DNA from: Chrysogorgia sp. JL179-B06
Lineage: Eukaryota > Cnidaria > Anthozoa > Scleralcyonacea > Chrysogorgiidae
Direction: 5' to 3'
Length of the DNA stretch: 64,000 nucleotides
Assembly: GCA_035772405.1 (NCBI GenBank)
Contig: JAYKKM010000005.1
Location: 4,200,501-4,264,500, forward strand
Below, in pieces: positions 45,723 through 55,620 of this stretch; the stretch's first letter is position 1; every line of letters begins with the position of its first letter. The notes beneath the pieces are model-generated. The model saw only the letters and a list, made by a program, of their open reading frames with translations. It was not told the DNA's origin and searched no databases. A program made the translations under genes and the position numbers.

Positions 45723-46142
45723 ATGGCGAGTGTTGTGGCTGGAGGGATTTTTAATGCAGTGGCTTTTGCAGGCGCTGGCTTTATGTTTTCGAAGTTTAAT
45801 CACACAGGCTATGAGGCTGAGATGAAGAGAGACAACCATGCGTTGGAACAGTTAGCCAGTGCGAAAGAAGTGTGGTATGAAAATGAAATCGCTAAAAAAG
45901 ATCAGATTCAGCGCTTGCGACAACAGCTCTCAGACGCTAATGCTGACATCAATGACACAAACCACGCGTTGGAAGAACTTAGAAGCGTAATGACTATTCA
46001 GTACAGCGGACGAGTGTTCACTGACCTCCCGAAGATTGCGGATTACTACCAACCGAGTGCGGAAATGAAGGATTACCAACTATTGTTTGTTGGTGTGTTG
46101 GGTTTGGGTAGTGGAATAGCGGTATGGGTACTCACTCAATAA
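45723..46142 (+). CDS. Conserved Polinton membrane/coiled-coil protein
   Basis: 139 residues from ATG, intact. An N-terminal Gly/Ala-rich hydrophobic segment (ASVVAGGIFNAVAFAGAGFM) is followed by a long coiled coil (about 35-90: HALEQLASAKEVWYENEIAK, QIQRLRQQLSDANADIND), a short beta-like linker (YSGRVFTDLPKIADYYQPS) and a C-terminal membrane segment (LLFVGVLGLGSGIAVWVL). I recognise this layout as a recurrent Polinton gene near the polymerase; its function is not established. It would span or cross-link membranes, by inference. Confidence 0.7.
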   Translation: MASVVAGGIFNAVAFAGAGFMFSKFNHTGYEAEMKRDNHALEQLASAKEVWYENEIAKKDQIQRLRQQLSDANADINDTNHALEELRSVMTIQYSGRVFTDLPKIADYYQPSAEMKDYQLLFVGVLGLGSGIAVWVLTQ

Positions 46143-46155
46143 AAAAAATATTGGA

Positions 46156-46163
46156 GTAGTATA
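46156..46163 (+). promoter_or_regulatory. GTAGTATA motif before the zinc-ribbon gene
   Basis: GTAGTATA ends five bases before the ATG at 46,168. The same word ends nine bases before the polymerase ATG (46,718-46,725), and TAGTATA or GTATAGT lies just before the minus-strand starts at 44,992 and 44,268. Likely a shared core promoter element of the Polinton. Confidence 0.45.
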
Positions 46164-46167
46164 AGTG

Positions 46168-46715
46168 ATGGACAAACTTATGAGGCAGATGAGTTATGGT
46201 TTGACAATTGATGAGATTGCGAATGAAACGAAAATTGAGTGTGAAGACACCTTCAGGTTTTATCACTGCTCGGATTGCGACGTTGTGAAAAACGTAAGTG
46301 ACTGTGGTGGGTACGCGTGTCCAAAGTGTGGCGACATCGAATGGGGTTACACTCAGAGTTATAGCGACATGAGACTCACACGACCAAAAAGCGTTCACAA
46401 GCGGTCTTGGTGGATGGGGAGGAGACTACGGAACGTTGTGAAGTATGAGCACCTCGAGTTGATAAAAGAGGACTTCTTGAAAGTTGTCAACGTGTTGTAC
46501 TCATGCAATTTGATAAAGGGTAGAAACGTCAGCAGATACGGATACTACATTATTAGGTTGTGTCATAGAAGACACTCGAGAAGGTGTCAGACCTTAAAGA
46601 CGGAAAGGTGAAAGAGAAGTTTGACAACAATCTGTTTGGGGTGGTGTATCCAAAGTTGGGATGGTGCGAAAGTGGCGATCGTTATTACAACGAGTGGCTT
46701 AGGAAAAAAATATAA
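46168..46715 (+). pseudogene. Zinc-ribbon protein, possible late-transcription-factor relative, frameshifted
   Basis: Start at ATG 46,168. A zinc ribbon is clear: FYHCSDCDVVKNVSDCGG then YACPKCGDIEW (two CxxC pairs 18 residues apart). It is followed by a basic helical region (HKRSWWMGRRLRNVVKYEHL) and KYGYY-like RYGYYIIRLC. The frame ends at 46,611 out of register. A downstream frame (about 46,590-46,715; NNLFGVVYPKLGWCESGD, YYNEWLRKKI) probably carries the true C-terminus, so one or two small indels lie near 46,565-46,600. The ribbon plus basic helices resemble the poxvirus-type late transcription factor 3 family known from large DNA viruses. That link is tentative. Confidence 0.5.
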
Positions 46716-46733
46716 GTGTAGTATATAGAAGCC

Positions 46734-49700
46734 ATGGGTGACGTCGCTAGAACTGGTGCTGTTGTAAATCCACTAACAGGTAGAGCAGTCAACGTTCATG
46801 GGCGAGTCTACAATCAACTTGTTAGAGATGGTGTTTTTAGTGACACAACAAATGCGACTATTGTTAATCCGCTGACAAACAGACGAGTTAACGTTGGCAG
46901 TCGGACGCACACCCGTCTTGTTAGAAACCAGGAAGCGCAACCCACAGTTGAAGACCATAGCCCACGGCTGTTGGACCGAGCACTGAGAGGGTTCGCAAGG
47001 TCTTATGGAGTTGAGGTGGTTAACGACAGAGACATAAACCAGGTGAATGGTAGTAGAAGCGCTGTCATCAACCTTTTGAGACGTGAGTTGGGTGAGACCA
47101 ACGGAATGAAAGTGGTAGAGACAGTTAAGGTCACTTTTGAGAAGGCTTTAGAACTCAATAAGACCACATACAAAACTGCCTACTTTAACAGCGAGACGTT
47201 CGTCGTCATTAACGAGCGTGACATTGAAGGTGTTGCCAACCGTGGGTCGGAACAGATCTTGACGCGGATAGCTGGGTGGTTATCTGAGGGGTCTGGATGG
47301 ACTATCGACAAAATAGACGCACACTACGTTAATATCGCTATTTATAGACCTTTGAATGGGAGTAGCTACATTGCGTTGCCAAAGGAGCTGTGCAATAGTA
47401 TGAAGGGTTTGATAAACGTAAATAATGATGACGACAACAAGTGTTTTAGATGGTGTCACCTAGCACATAAGTTTCCTGTTGGAAAAAACTCTGATAGAAC
47501 GTCAAAGTATGTCAGCCACGTCAGTGAGTTGAATTATGATGGAGTCGACTTCCCAGTCACACTCAAAGATTACAACAAGATCGAAAAGGCTAACGAAATT
47601 AGCATTAATGTTTTTGGGTATGAAAATAAGAAGCCATTCCCTGTGTACGTTTCTAAGGAAGTGTACCCTGACCACATGGACCTATTGTTGATAACTAATG
47701 ACGATAGCAAGCACTATGTGTACATTCGCGATTTCAACAAATTCATGTACCGTCAGACAGAGCATAAGGCTAGAAAACACTTTTGTAGATATTGCCTGCA
47801 GTGTTTTACCCGAGAGGATGTGCTTGAAAGTCACGTTGAAGTATGTTTGGTCATCAATGGGAAGCAAGCTATAAAAATGCCACAAAAAGACGCTAAAGTG
47901 AAATATGAGAATTTTAGTAGACAGCTAAACGTACCATTTGTGGTGTACGCAGACTTTGAGGCTATCACACAGAAGGTGCACACAACAACACCATCAAGTG
48001 AGCGTAGCTACACAAATGCCTACCAGAGGCACGTTGACTGTGGTTATGGGTATAAATTGGTTTGTTGCTACGACGACGAGTATAGTAAGCCAGTAAAAGT
48101 GTATCGTGGTGAAAACGCAGTCAACAAGTTCGTTGGGGAGATGTTAGAAATTGTCGAATATTGTAAAGAAACATCTGAGAGTCACTTTAACAAAGAAATG
48201 ATACTGACTGACGACGATAGACAAGACTTTGACGAGGCTAAAAGTTGTCATATTTGCAGTGTTGAGTACACTGGCGCTGACGTTAGAGTGAGAGACCACT
48301 GTCACGTGTCAGGTAAGTACAGAGGGTCCGCACATCGTGAGTGTAACGTGAACTTTAGATTGACTGATAAAATTCCTGTGATCTTTCATAACTTACGCGG
48401 TTACGATAGTCATTTCATTATGCAGGAGATTGGCAAGTTTGGCCAAGACATAAATGTGATACCGAACAACATGGAGAAGTACATGGCGTTCATGCTTGGA
48501 AAAAACTTGGTATTCTTGGACAGCTTTCAGTTCATGGGTAGCTCTTTGGACAACTTGGTGAAGAACCTACCAAGAGACGCTTTCAAATACACGTCAGAAG
48601 TGTTTCATGACGAGGGGTTGGCACTTATGACAAGAAAGGGAGTCTATCCCTATGATTATATGGACTCCTTTGATAAATTCGATGAAAGCGAGTTACCCTC
48701 CAAAAAAGACTTTTACAGCGTTCTGAACGACGAGCACATCACGGAAGAAATGCACGAGCGTGCTTGCGACGTGTGGGACTACTTCGACGTTAAAAATATG
48801 GGTGGGTACCACGACCTGTATTTGAAAAGCGACGTGCTCTTGCTCGCTGACGTTTTTGAGAACTTTAGAAAGACATGCCATCGCGAGTATAAACTAGACC
48901 CGTGTCACTATTTCACATCGCCTGGACTGGCTTGGGATGCTATGTTAAAGATGACTGGAGTGGAACTCGAATTATTGTCCGACATTGACATGTTCCAGTT
49001 CGTAGAATTAGGTATGCGTGGTGGTGTGAGCTACATATGCAACAGACATGGCGTGGCGAATAATAAATACATGGAAGGGTATGACAAAGCGCAAGAGTCG
49101 AAGTATTTGATGTACCTTGATGCCAACAATTTGTATGGATGGGCGATGAGTCAAAGTTTACCTATGGGTGGCTTCAAGTGGTTGACTGAGAAAGAAATAA
49201 AAAAAGTTAATCTACACGACTATCACAACAATAGTAAAAAGGGCTTACTGCTCGAAGTCGACTTGGAGTATCCAGACCATTTGCATGACCTACATAACGA
49301 TTACCCGCTGGCTCCTGAGAAGATGGAGATAACCGTTGACATGTTGTCGAAGTACTGCACGAAAATTAAAAATAAGTTTAATGTGAGTGTTGGCGGTGTG
49401 AAGAAGCTGGTGACTAATTTGATGAACAAAAAAAAGTATGTGTGTCACTATAAAAATCTGCAGTTGTATGTGGATCTTGGATTGAAAATCAAAAAGGTGC
49501 ATAGGGTCCTACAGTTTGACCAGTCCAAGTGGTTGGGCAAGTACATTGACTTTAACACAGTCAAAAGAACTGCGGCTAAGAACGCTTTTGAGAAGGACTT
49601 TTTCAAGTTGATGAATAACAGTGTGTTTGGAAAAACAATGGAAAACTTGAGGAAGCGCGTGGACGTGAGATTAGTGACCACTGGGAGGAAATTTGAAAAG

Positions 49701-49997
49701 CTTGTCTCAAAGCCGACGTTTGTGTCTTACAAGATATTTAGCGAGAACTTAGTCGCCGTCCACAAAGTTAAAGAAACGCTGACATTGAACAGGCCCGCAT
49801 ATGTGGGTATGTGCATACTAGACTTGAGTAAAACGCTGATGTATGATTTTCACTATAATTACATTATGAAAAAGTACTCTAGCGACACCTGCAGATTGCA
49901 CTTCACTGACACTGACAGTCTGCTGTACACAATCAAAACTGGTGACGTCTACTCCGACTTCATGGAGGAGCGCGAAAAGTTTGACAATAGTGATTAA
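46734..49997 (+). pseudogene. POLB: Protein-primed family B DNA polymerase, N-terminal 1,087 residues (split by insertion)
   Basis: From ATG 46,734. Residues 12-30 and 45-63 are two copies of a NPLT-(G/N)R-x-VNV motif. A C2H2-like finger lies near 350-372 (HFCRYCLQCFTREDVLESH). Exonuclease motifs: FVVYADFEAI (D407, E409), HNLRGYDSHF (about 552), and YLKSDVLLLADVF (about 695). A recombination-endonuclease-VII-like Cys/His cluster lies at about 505-538 (CHICSVEY, RDHCHVSGKYRGSAH). Polymerase motifs: A YLDANNLYGW (D796), B KLMNNSVFGKT (about 959), C FTDTDSLL (D1059, D1061). Polintons replicate with a protein primer using this enzyme. The frame stops at 49,997, where a 3.6 kb insertion begins; the rest resumes at 53,634. 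Confidence 0.96.
49993..49996. repeat. ATTA flanking the insertion (left copy)
   Basis: ATTA recurs between the two inserted units (50,733-50,736) and at the right edge (53,632-53,635). The polymerase frame needs it only once, so it behaves as a 4-bp target duplication. Confidence 0.6.
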
Positions 49998-50732
49998 TAA
50001 TCACGGTTGTGTTAAACTATAGAAACTGAGACAGAGGCATTGGTTGTAATGAATTGTGGCAAAAGAGATAGCAAGAAAGTAGTTGGACCGGGAGGAGGGT
50101 GTCCTATCCGGCGGCCTGAAATGGGGATCGCCCATTTCAGAGAGACATTGACGAAGTCTGAGGGGTGCTCAGCCCTTGTAGGTCAAAAAATGCCTTAGCC
50201 CATCCAAATCCTTCACGTGGGTGAAGTGTGTGAGGCACAGCACTTCTGTGAAGTGATAAGGATGTCACCACTTCCTGCCACTCATTAAATTATAATTAAA
50301 TCTTAAACTTGTTTAAAGTTATTTACAACAATTACTTCTATGATATTTAAATATGCGAATTGTTATTACAAAAGGGATGTGGTGGGTGGGAGAAAAACTC
50401 CTGCTTAGAGAACGCTTTTCTTGTGAACTCTTGTTCTGGCTGTGACAGAAATGATCACCGCCTCTTTTGCCGAATTCACTTATACCGTTGCCTCAAGCGG
50501 AATGTTTTGGTAGGATTATATTTTGATAAGAATTTAGGTTTGGTTTAATCTATTTCTTAATCTGAGTACTAATTAGCTTTATCTGAAGTGGTTTTCATTG
50601 CTTATCTTGCTTTTGCACCTGAGAGTAATTTTATGTTTGCCATGTGAGAAACAGCGGCTGCTCCAGGCTAAGCGATTGTATTATCTCTCACTCCCTTTTA
50701 TTAACCTTAATTTGTTCAATAACAAATTTATA
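49997..50732. mobile_element. Short unclassified element inserted in POLB (unit 1)
   Basis: 736 bases. Its first 285 bases (49,997-50,281) and last 342 bases (50,391-50,732) are identical, as far as I can see, to the ends of the second unit. The ~109 bases between them are unrelated to the interior of unit 2. No terminal inverted repeats, no poly(A), no coding sequence. The 5' block has strong hairpins: CTGAAATGGG-GATCG-CCCATTTCAG at 50,116-50,140, and a compact set at 50,208-50,263. Class unknown; a split-direct-repeat (tyrosine-recombinase) element or other nonautonomous transposon is possible. Confidence 0.65.
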
Positions 50733-50736
50733 ATTA

Positions 50737-53631
50737 ATAATCACGGTTGTGTTAAACTATAGAAACTGAGACAGAGGCATTGGTTGTAATGAATTGTGGC
50801 AAAAGAGATAGCAAGAAAGTAGTTGGACCGGGAGGAGGGTGTCCTATCCGGCGGCCTGAAATGGGGATCGCCCATTTCAGAGAGACATTGACGAAGTCTG
50901 AGGGGTGCTCAGCCCTTGTAGGTCAAAAAATGCCTTAGCCCATCCAAATCCTTCACGTGGGTGAAGTGTGTGAGGCACAGCACTTCTGTGAAGTGATAAG
51001 GATGTCACCACTTCCTGCCACGAATTGAACGCAGTGATAATTCCCCCACTGAAGATTTAGGATGTATTACTTAAGTTACATATATAAATTTATTTAGAGG
51101 TTAAACCGAAGAATGGTGTAACGACGACAGTTCGCAATAGCAAGGCGCTAGATTGTGATTTACGGCACCTGGGCAGCTGACATATCAGGGAGGCCAGAAA
51201 AAACCTGCTTAGGAAAACCATTTAGGAAAAAACCTTGGCAGGAAATCTGAGTCGGGGCCAAGATATTAGACAGCTATATAGCTCCCCGACGAAGCTTTAC
51301 AAAGTGTAGGAAGTGTCGTAAGTCACATATCCAGCATTGAGCCTAGGGGGAGCTTACGTTTTTATTTGTTTTAATTTCTTGTAACGTATCCGTAACGATA
51401 GTTACATTTACCACTGGTATTGCATATACATTTTGGTTTTATTGAAATAGTGGAAAAGCCACTACAATACTATACTGTAAGCGACGGTCAATTTGAAATT
51501 AATTGCGTGCTGGAGTTAAACATGTGTACTTGCAGCGATAACTTTTAGAGTTATGCTAATTGTTCAGATTCAAGTTCATTGTGCACGATGTATGTCGACT
51601 GGGTGAAACACGTGGAGTTCCAACGTCCGTTCTTTCTGATCTTTGGTTCTGGAGAGTTTAATTGGCCAGTACGTATCTGGGCCAGATGTACCGCTGCTCT
51701 TCCATTTGGAGGTTGTTTCTCATAGAAAAAGAAAAGGAATCGCAGATAGAACAATAAAATTTAAATTGTGCTGGTCATTTTTGTCGGGGTTCAGGATCTG
51801 GGCTGAGATAATATTGAGATAGCCAAATAGAAGCAAGCAGCCGGCTGAAGTTCGCGAGTTATTGCCGACGTCGCACGGTAGCGAACCAAATAAATAGCGT
51901 GGGCTGTATTTAAAAGTGTAACTTACGCCAAAATTCGGTACTGTATTACTAAAATTGACAGCGGGATATCAACTGTTTGATCTAAAGTTTAATATTGAGA
52001 CGTTCTGAAAATATATCACTAATTGCTGCCGCTAGACATCTTCCTGTTCTGGACATATACCGGTAGTTCATAGTTTGTCCGGATGTGGTTACGATCGCAT
52101 GGAATGCTGCGGTAATTGTTCGCCATTTACAACGCTTCTTTTACACGGTCAAGGACAGCTGTGACTTTCAGGCTATATATCACGATGTATCATAACACTT
52201 CCGCAAAATAAATAAATTACGCAAGCGGCTAGCGCGCAGAACTCAAATGTAAAGATGCACTGTTGAGAAAGGGTTTTTATGCCCCTTGACCGTATCAATT
52301 CACGAGTCGTCGGGCGTAATTCTTAGTATAGTTGGAGGTGAATTTTTCATTTTTCGTGTGTACGGCCATATCAAATTCAAAGGCAGCATTCATTACCATT
52401 TAGGTAAACTTCACAACCATGTAGGTATGCTAATATGTAAGTACGGGAATTAAACTTCAAAACGTCTTTATATACATCTCTCGTCTTAGTTTCGAAATTG
52501 AATCCATGAAAGTTAGACAAAAATAGTGTTGTTGCCCTTCCAATTCGTACATTTACAACAGTCAGTAAGGTGCTGAGTAAAACCGCAATGTAGAGAAACC
52601 ATAGGAAGAAGAAAAAAAAACAAGGTAGTTCGAAAGATTGACTAACTCGCGCAAATCGTTTGCGGAGAACGAAACTTCATGCGGAATATTCCAATCTCGA
52701 ATTTTGAATATACTCCACGGTTGGCTGAGTATGAATACGATAGGCTTTCTGTGGAACGCGATGAGGTACATGTGGCAGGTTAACGATATGTCTCACAAAC
52801 CCCTATCTAGTCCTCAAAACGTTTTAGACGTACACATGACCACAAGTATACGATGCTTTTTAACCGCAATTAGCACCGCTTTAATGCAGGTTAAGCGACG
52901 TGTGGCGGCGTTACTTAGCCTTGGCAATTTTAAGAAATAAAAGGAACGTACTCACCATACTAGGCTTGATTGTTTATACTTATCGTATGAAAGCTGATCC
53001 GCCGACAACAATTTATTTTCTATTGTATAAGTCCATTTGTTTTCTCCCCTAGCAATTTTGGCATCACGACATAAAAACTGCTATTTTACAGAATGGTTGC
53101 AGGTTTTATAGAATAACTTTGTATTGGTAGAGGTTGGTCAGTAGAGGGCCAGACTCCAGAGGGGTCGATTTGGTCAGTGTGCGTGGTTTTTGGTTCTTGA
53201 TCAGTAGAGCAGTTGGTTCTTGATCAGGAGAGTATTTCTTGAACCGGTTGCCAGTTTCAGCTGGTCATGGCAAGTCGTAGGACTTCGGTAGAAAAACTCC
53301 TGCTTAGAGAACGCTTTTCTTGTGAACTCTTGTTCTGGCTGTGACAGAAATGATCACCGCCTCTTTTGCCGAATTCACTTATACCGTTGCCTCAAGCGGA
53401 ATGTTTTGGTAGGATTATATTTTGATAAGAATTTAGGTTTGGTTTAATCTATTTCTTAATCTGAGTACTAATTAGCTTTATCTGAAGTGGTTTTCATTGC
53501 TTATCTTGCTTTTGCACCTGAGAGTAATTTTATGTTTGCCATGTGAGAAACAGCGGCTGCTCCAGGCTAAGCGATTGTATTATCTCTCACTCCCTTTTAT
53601 TAACCTTAATTTGTTCAATAACAAATTTATA
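50737..53631. mobile_element. Longer unclassified element in tandem, same ends (unit 2)
   Basis: 2,895 bases: 50,737-51,021 repeats the first block and 53,290-53,631 repeats the last block. The 2.27 kb interior (51,022-53,289) has no supported gene; a 100-residue ATG frame at 52,638-52,940 has no recognised domain. An A-rich run at 52,611-52,620 is too short to be a tail. ATTA lies at each junction. Sharing ends but not interiors is typical of nonautonomous members of one mobile family. Confidence 0.65.
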
Positions 53632-53633
53632 AT

Positions 53634-54056
53634 TACCCTGTAGACAACCCATTCGCTTTTAAGGAGAATAAGAAAGTTATTGGGAAGATGAAAGACGAGT
53701 GCGCTGGAACGCCAATTATTGAGTTCGTTGGGTTGCGCAGCAAAATGTATAGTTATTTAAAAGAGGATGGAGGTGGTGGAAAAACTGCTAAAGGTATTAG
53801 AAAGAATATAATTAAAAAGGTAATCAGACACGAAGATTACAAAAGTGTGTTACTTGAGCAGAAACAATTGCGACACACAATGAAGACCATTAGAAGTGTC
53901 AAACATCAGCTAGGTAGTTATGAAATTAATAAAGTGTCGCTATCCTGCTTTGATGATAAACGATACCTTTTAGAAAATGGTATTGACTCCTACGCATATG
54001 GTCACAAAAACATCATAGTAAGAGATAACACTGAAAATAGTGAACAAACGGACTAA
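53634..54056 (+). pseudogene. POLB: Family B DNA polymerase, C-terminal 140 residues
   Basis: Resumes the polymerase frame directly after the insertion, 26 residues past catalytic motif C. It includes KVIGKMKDECAGTPIIEFVG, LRSKMYSYL and SLSCFDDKRYLLENGIDSYA YGH blocks typical of the polymerase thumb end. The last ~11 codons lie in the right TIR, so the protein ends NTENSEQTD like the gene at the opposite end. No promoter or ATG of its own is expected to be functional. Confidence 0.93.
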
Positions 54057-54870
54057 TTCGCGAAACAACTGGCTATTTGTTAGTCAATGTTGTTAGCCAA
54101 TCAAAAGAGCGCCATTTCGCTATCCATTTGGATAAACATCACCACTAGAACCAAAATCTAGTGGTTTTTTTTCGCGCGTGAATTGAGACAGCGGCAGAAC
54201 GCGTCGGTGGTTATAGTTTGTTGAACAAAAAATGCGAAAATGATGAAACGACACTTTCTATTTTTTAAATACGTGAAAATGTTGAAACGACACTCTCTAT
54301 TTTTTAAATATGTGAAAATGTTGAAGCGACACATTCTATTTTTAAAAATATGCGAAAATGACGAAGCGACACATTCTATTTTTTAAATATGGCTGAAATT
54401 GTGATTTGGTATTTTTCGTTAGTGTTTGGCATCAATTGAGTAGAAAACGTGGGAGGGGTGTCTAGATTGACTAATGACTACCAAAGTAGCACAGAGAGTG
54501 AGGCTGTGAGCTCACCAATGTCAACTGTAAAACGTAAATACCGAAACATTGCTGAGTTGTGGCTCGGTACAAATTTGGTGTGAAAACGATGAAGCGACAC
54601 ATTCTATCTCTAAATTTAGCGAAAATCGCGACTTGGTATTTTTCGTTAGTGTTTGGCATCAATTTAGTAGAAAACGTGGGAGGGGCGTCTAGATTGACTA
54701 ATGACTACCAAAGTAGCACAGAGAGTGAGGCTGTGAGCTCACCAATGTCAACTGTAAAACGTAAATACCGAAACATTGCTGAGTTGTGGCTCGGTACAAA
54801 TTTGGTGATGTTTTGGCGTTTATATTACGGTTGACATTGATGAGCCCGCAGCCCCACTCTCTATACTACT
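54027..54870. repeat. Right terminal inverted repeat of the Polinton
   Basis: 844 bases, inverse of 34,644-35,486 with very few differences, ending CTCTATACTACT before the ATATTA duplication (54,871-54,876). It has the same internal ~220-bp and ~40-bp repeats. It contains the polymerase stop codon at its inner end. Confidence 0.92.
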
Positions 54871-54876
54871 ATATTA
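54871..54876. repeat. Right 6-bp target duplication of the Polinton
   Basis: ATATTA, identical to 34,638-34,643. Confidence 0.9.
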
Positions 54877-55225
54877 CTTTCATTCTCAAACGAAATCCTT
54901 TAAAATCAAGAAGTTTGGTGTTGTGGGAGAAATACGCGCACATATTATTCACAGTGTTTTATAGTGTTTTAATTTCATGAAGGCAAAGATTAGATATATC
55001 ATGTATAATGACTTATCAGAGGATGTTTAACGAAATTCCATACATTTGCATATCAAGGAAACTGAAATATATCAAAAACAAAGCAAAGAAACGAAAATCT
55101 TCAAAATAAGTTACTTTACCATTTTAAAAGTTCTTCCAAATAAAAAAATAATTTTTTTTGACGTTATAGGTACTTTAAATAAAACGTTACCATTTGCATG
55201 ACATCTATCAAACTCTCTGTGCTTT
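54877..55225. other. Right half of the old MITE and spacer
   Basis: 54,877-55,173 is inverse to 34,466-34,637 in its outer part (AACTGAAATATATCAAAAAC, ATTTTAAAAGTTCTTCC, TTTTGACGTTATA). Its inner part (GTTTGGTGTTGTGGGAGAAA) matches the loop of the MITE at 18,733-19,195 in inverse. A short spacer leads to the segmental repeat. No gene. Confidence 0.6.
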
Positions 55226-55620
55226 AATATGATTTAGACTTCTCTTGGCTATACATCAGACTTGATGGCGTGTTGCTATTAGCAACGAATGCGTTGTCAC
55301 ATTATGAAATACTACCTGCTGCGTATCCGCTAATGTACTAGTAATAATGCATAGTTGGATTAGCCTAATTTCATTGGTGGCGGTGCCATGAAGTGTCTAT
55401 GGGGATGCAGATAAAAAATCACCGTCGTTTGCCACCCATCACCCTGCTACCTCGATTTACTTCTTATTCTGTTAAAGAATGTGGGTATCATCCATTGTTA
55501 TATGAACTCTTAAAAAATGAAAGCTACTCGATGATATTCAAAAATTGTTGATAAAAGTTTATTTCATTTAAGATTTTAAGATTAGATTTTCTTACAAAGA
55601 GCGATAGTCTTCCATTTATT

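Larger units (their letters stand above)
34644..54870. mobile_element. Polinton/Maverick element (20.2 kb, nested insertions, inactive)
   Basis: Long inverted repeats begin AGTAGTATAGAGAGTGGGG on both strands, with a 6-bp target duplication. Inside is the diagnostic Polinton set: protein-primed family B polymerase, retroviral-type integrase, packaging ATPase, double- and single-jelly-roll-type capsid proteins, and small membrane proteins. Base composition is visibly less AT-rich than the host flanks. Without the 3.6 kb insertion in the polymerase it would be about 16.6 kb, a normal size. It is defective: split polymerase, truncated ATPase, several frameshifts, and no protease found. The damage and the intact target duplication suggest a moderately old insertion. 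Confidence 0.95.

Noticed and set aside
35457..46715. Adenovirus-type cysteine protease gene in the Polinton
   Set aside because: No frame shows a His-Asp/Glu-Cys protease layout; reported as not found rather than assigned to an unknown gene.
49997..53631. Insertion in the polymerase as an intein or spliceosomal intron
   Set aside because: The inserted DNA starts with an in-frame stop, so it is not an intein. Boundaries lack GT...AG, and it consists of two units flanked by ATTA.
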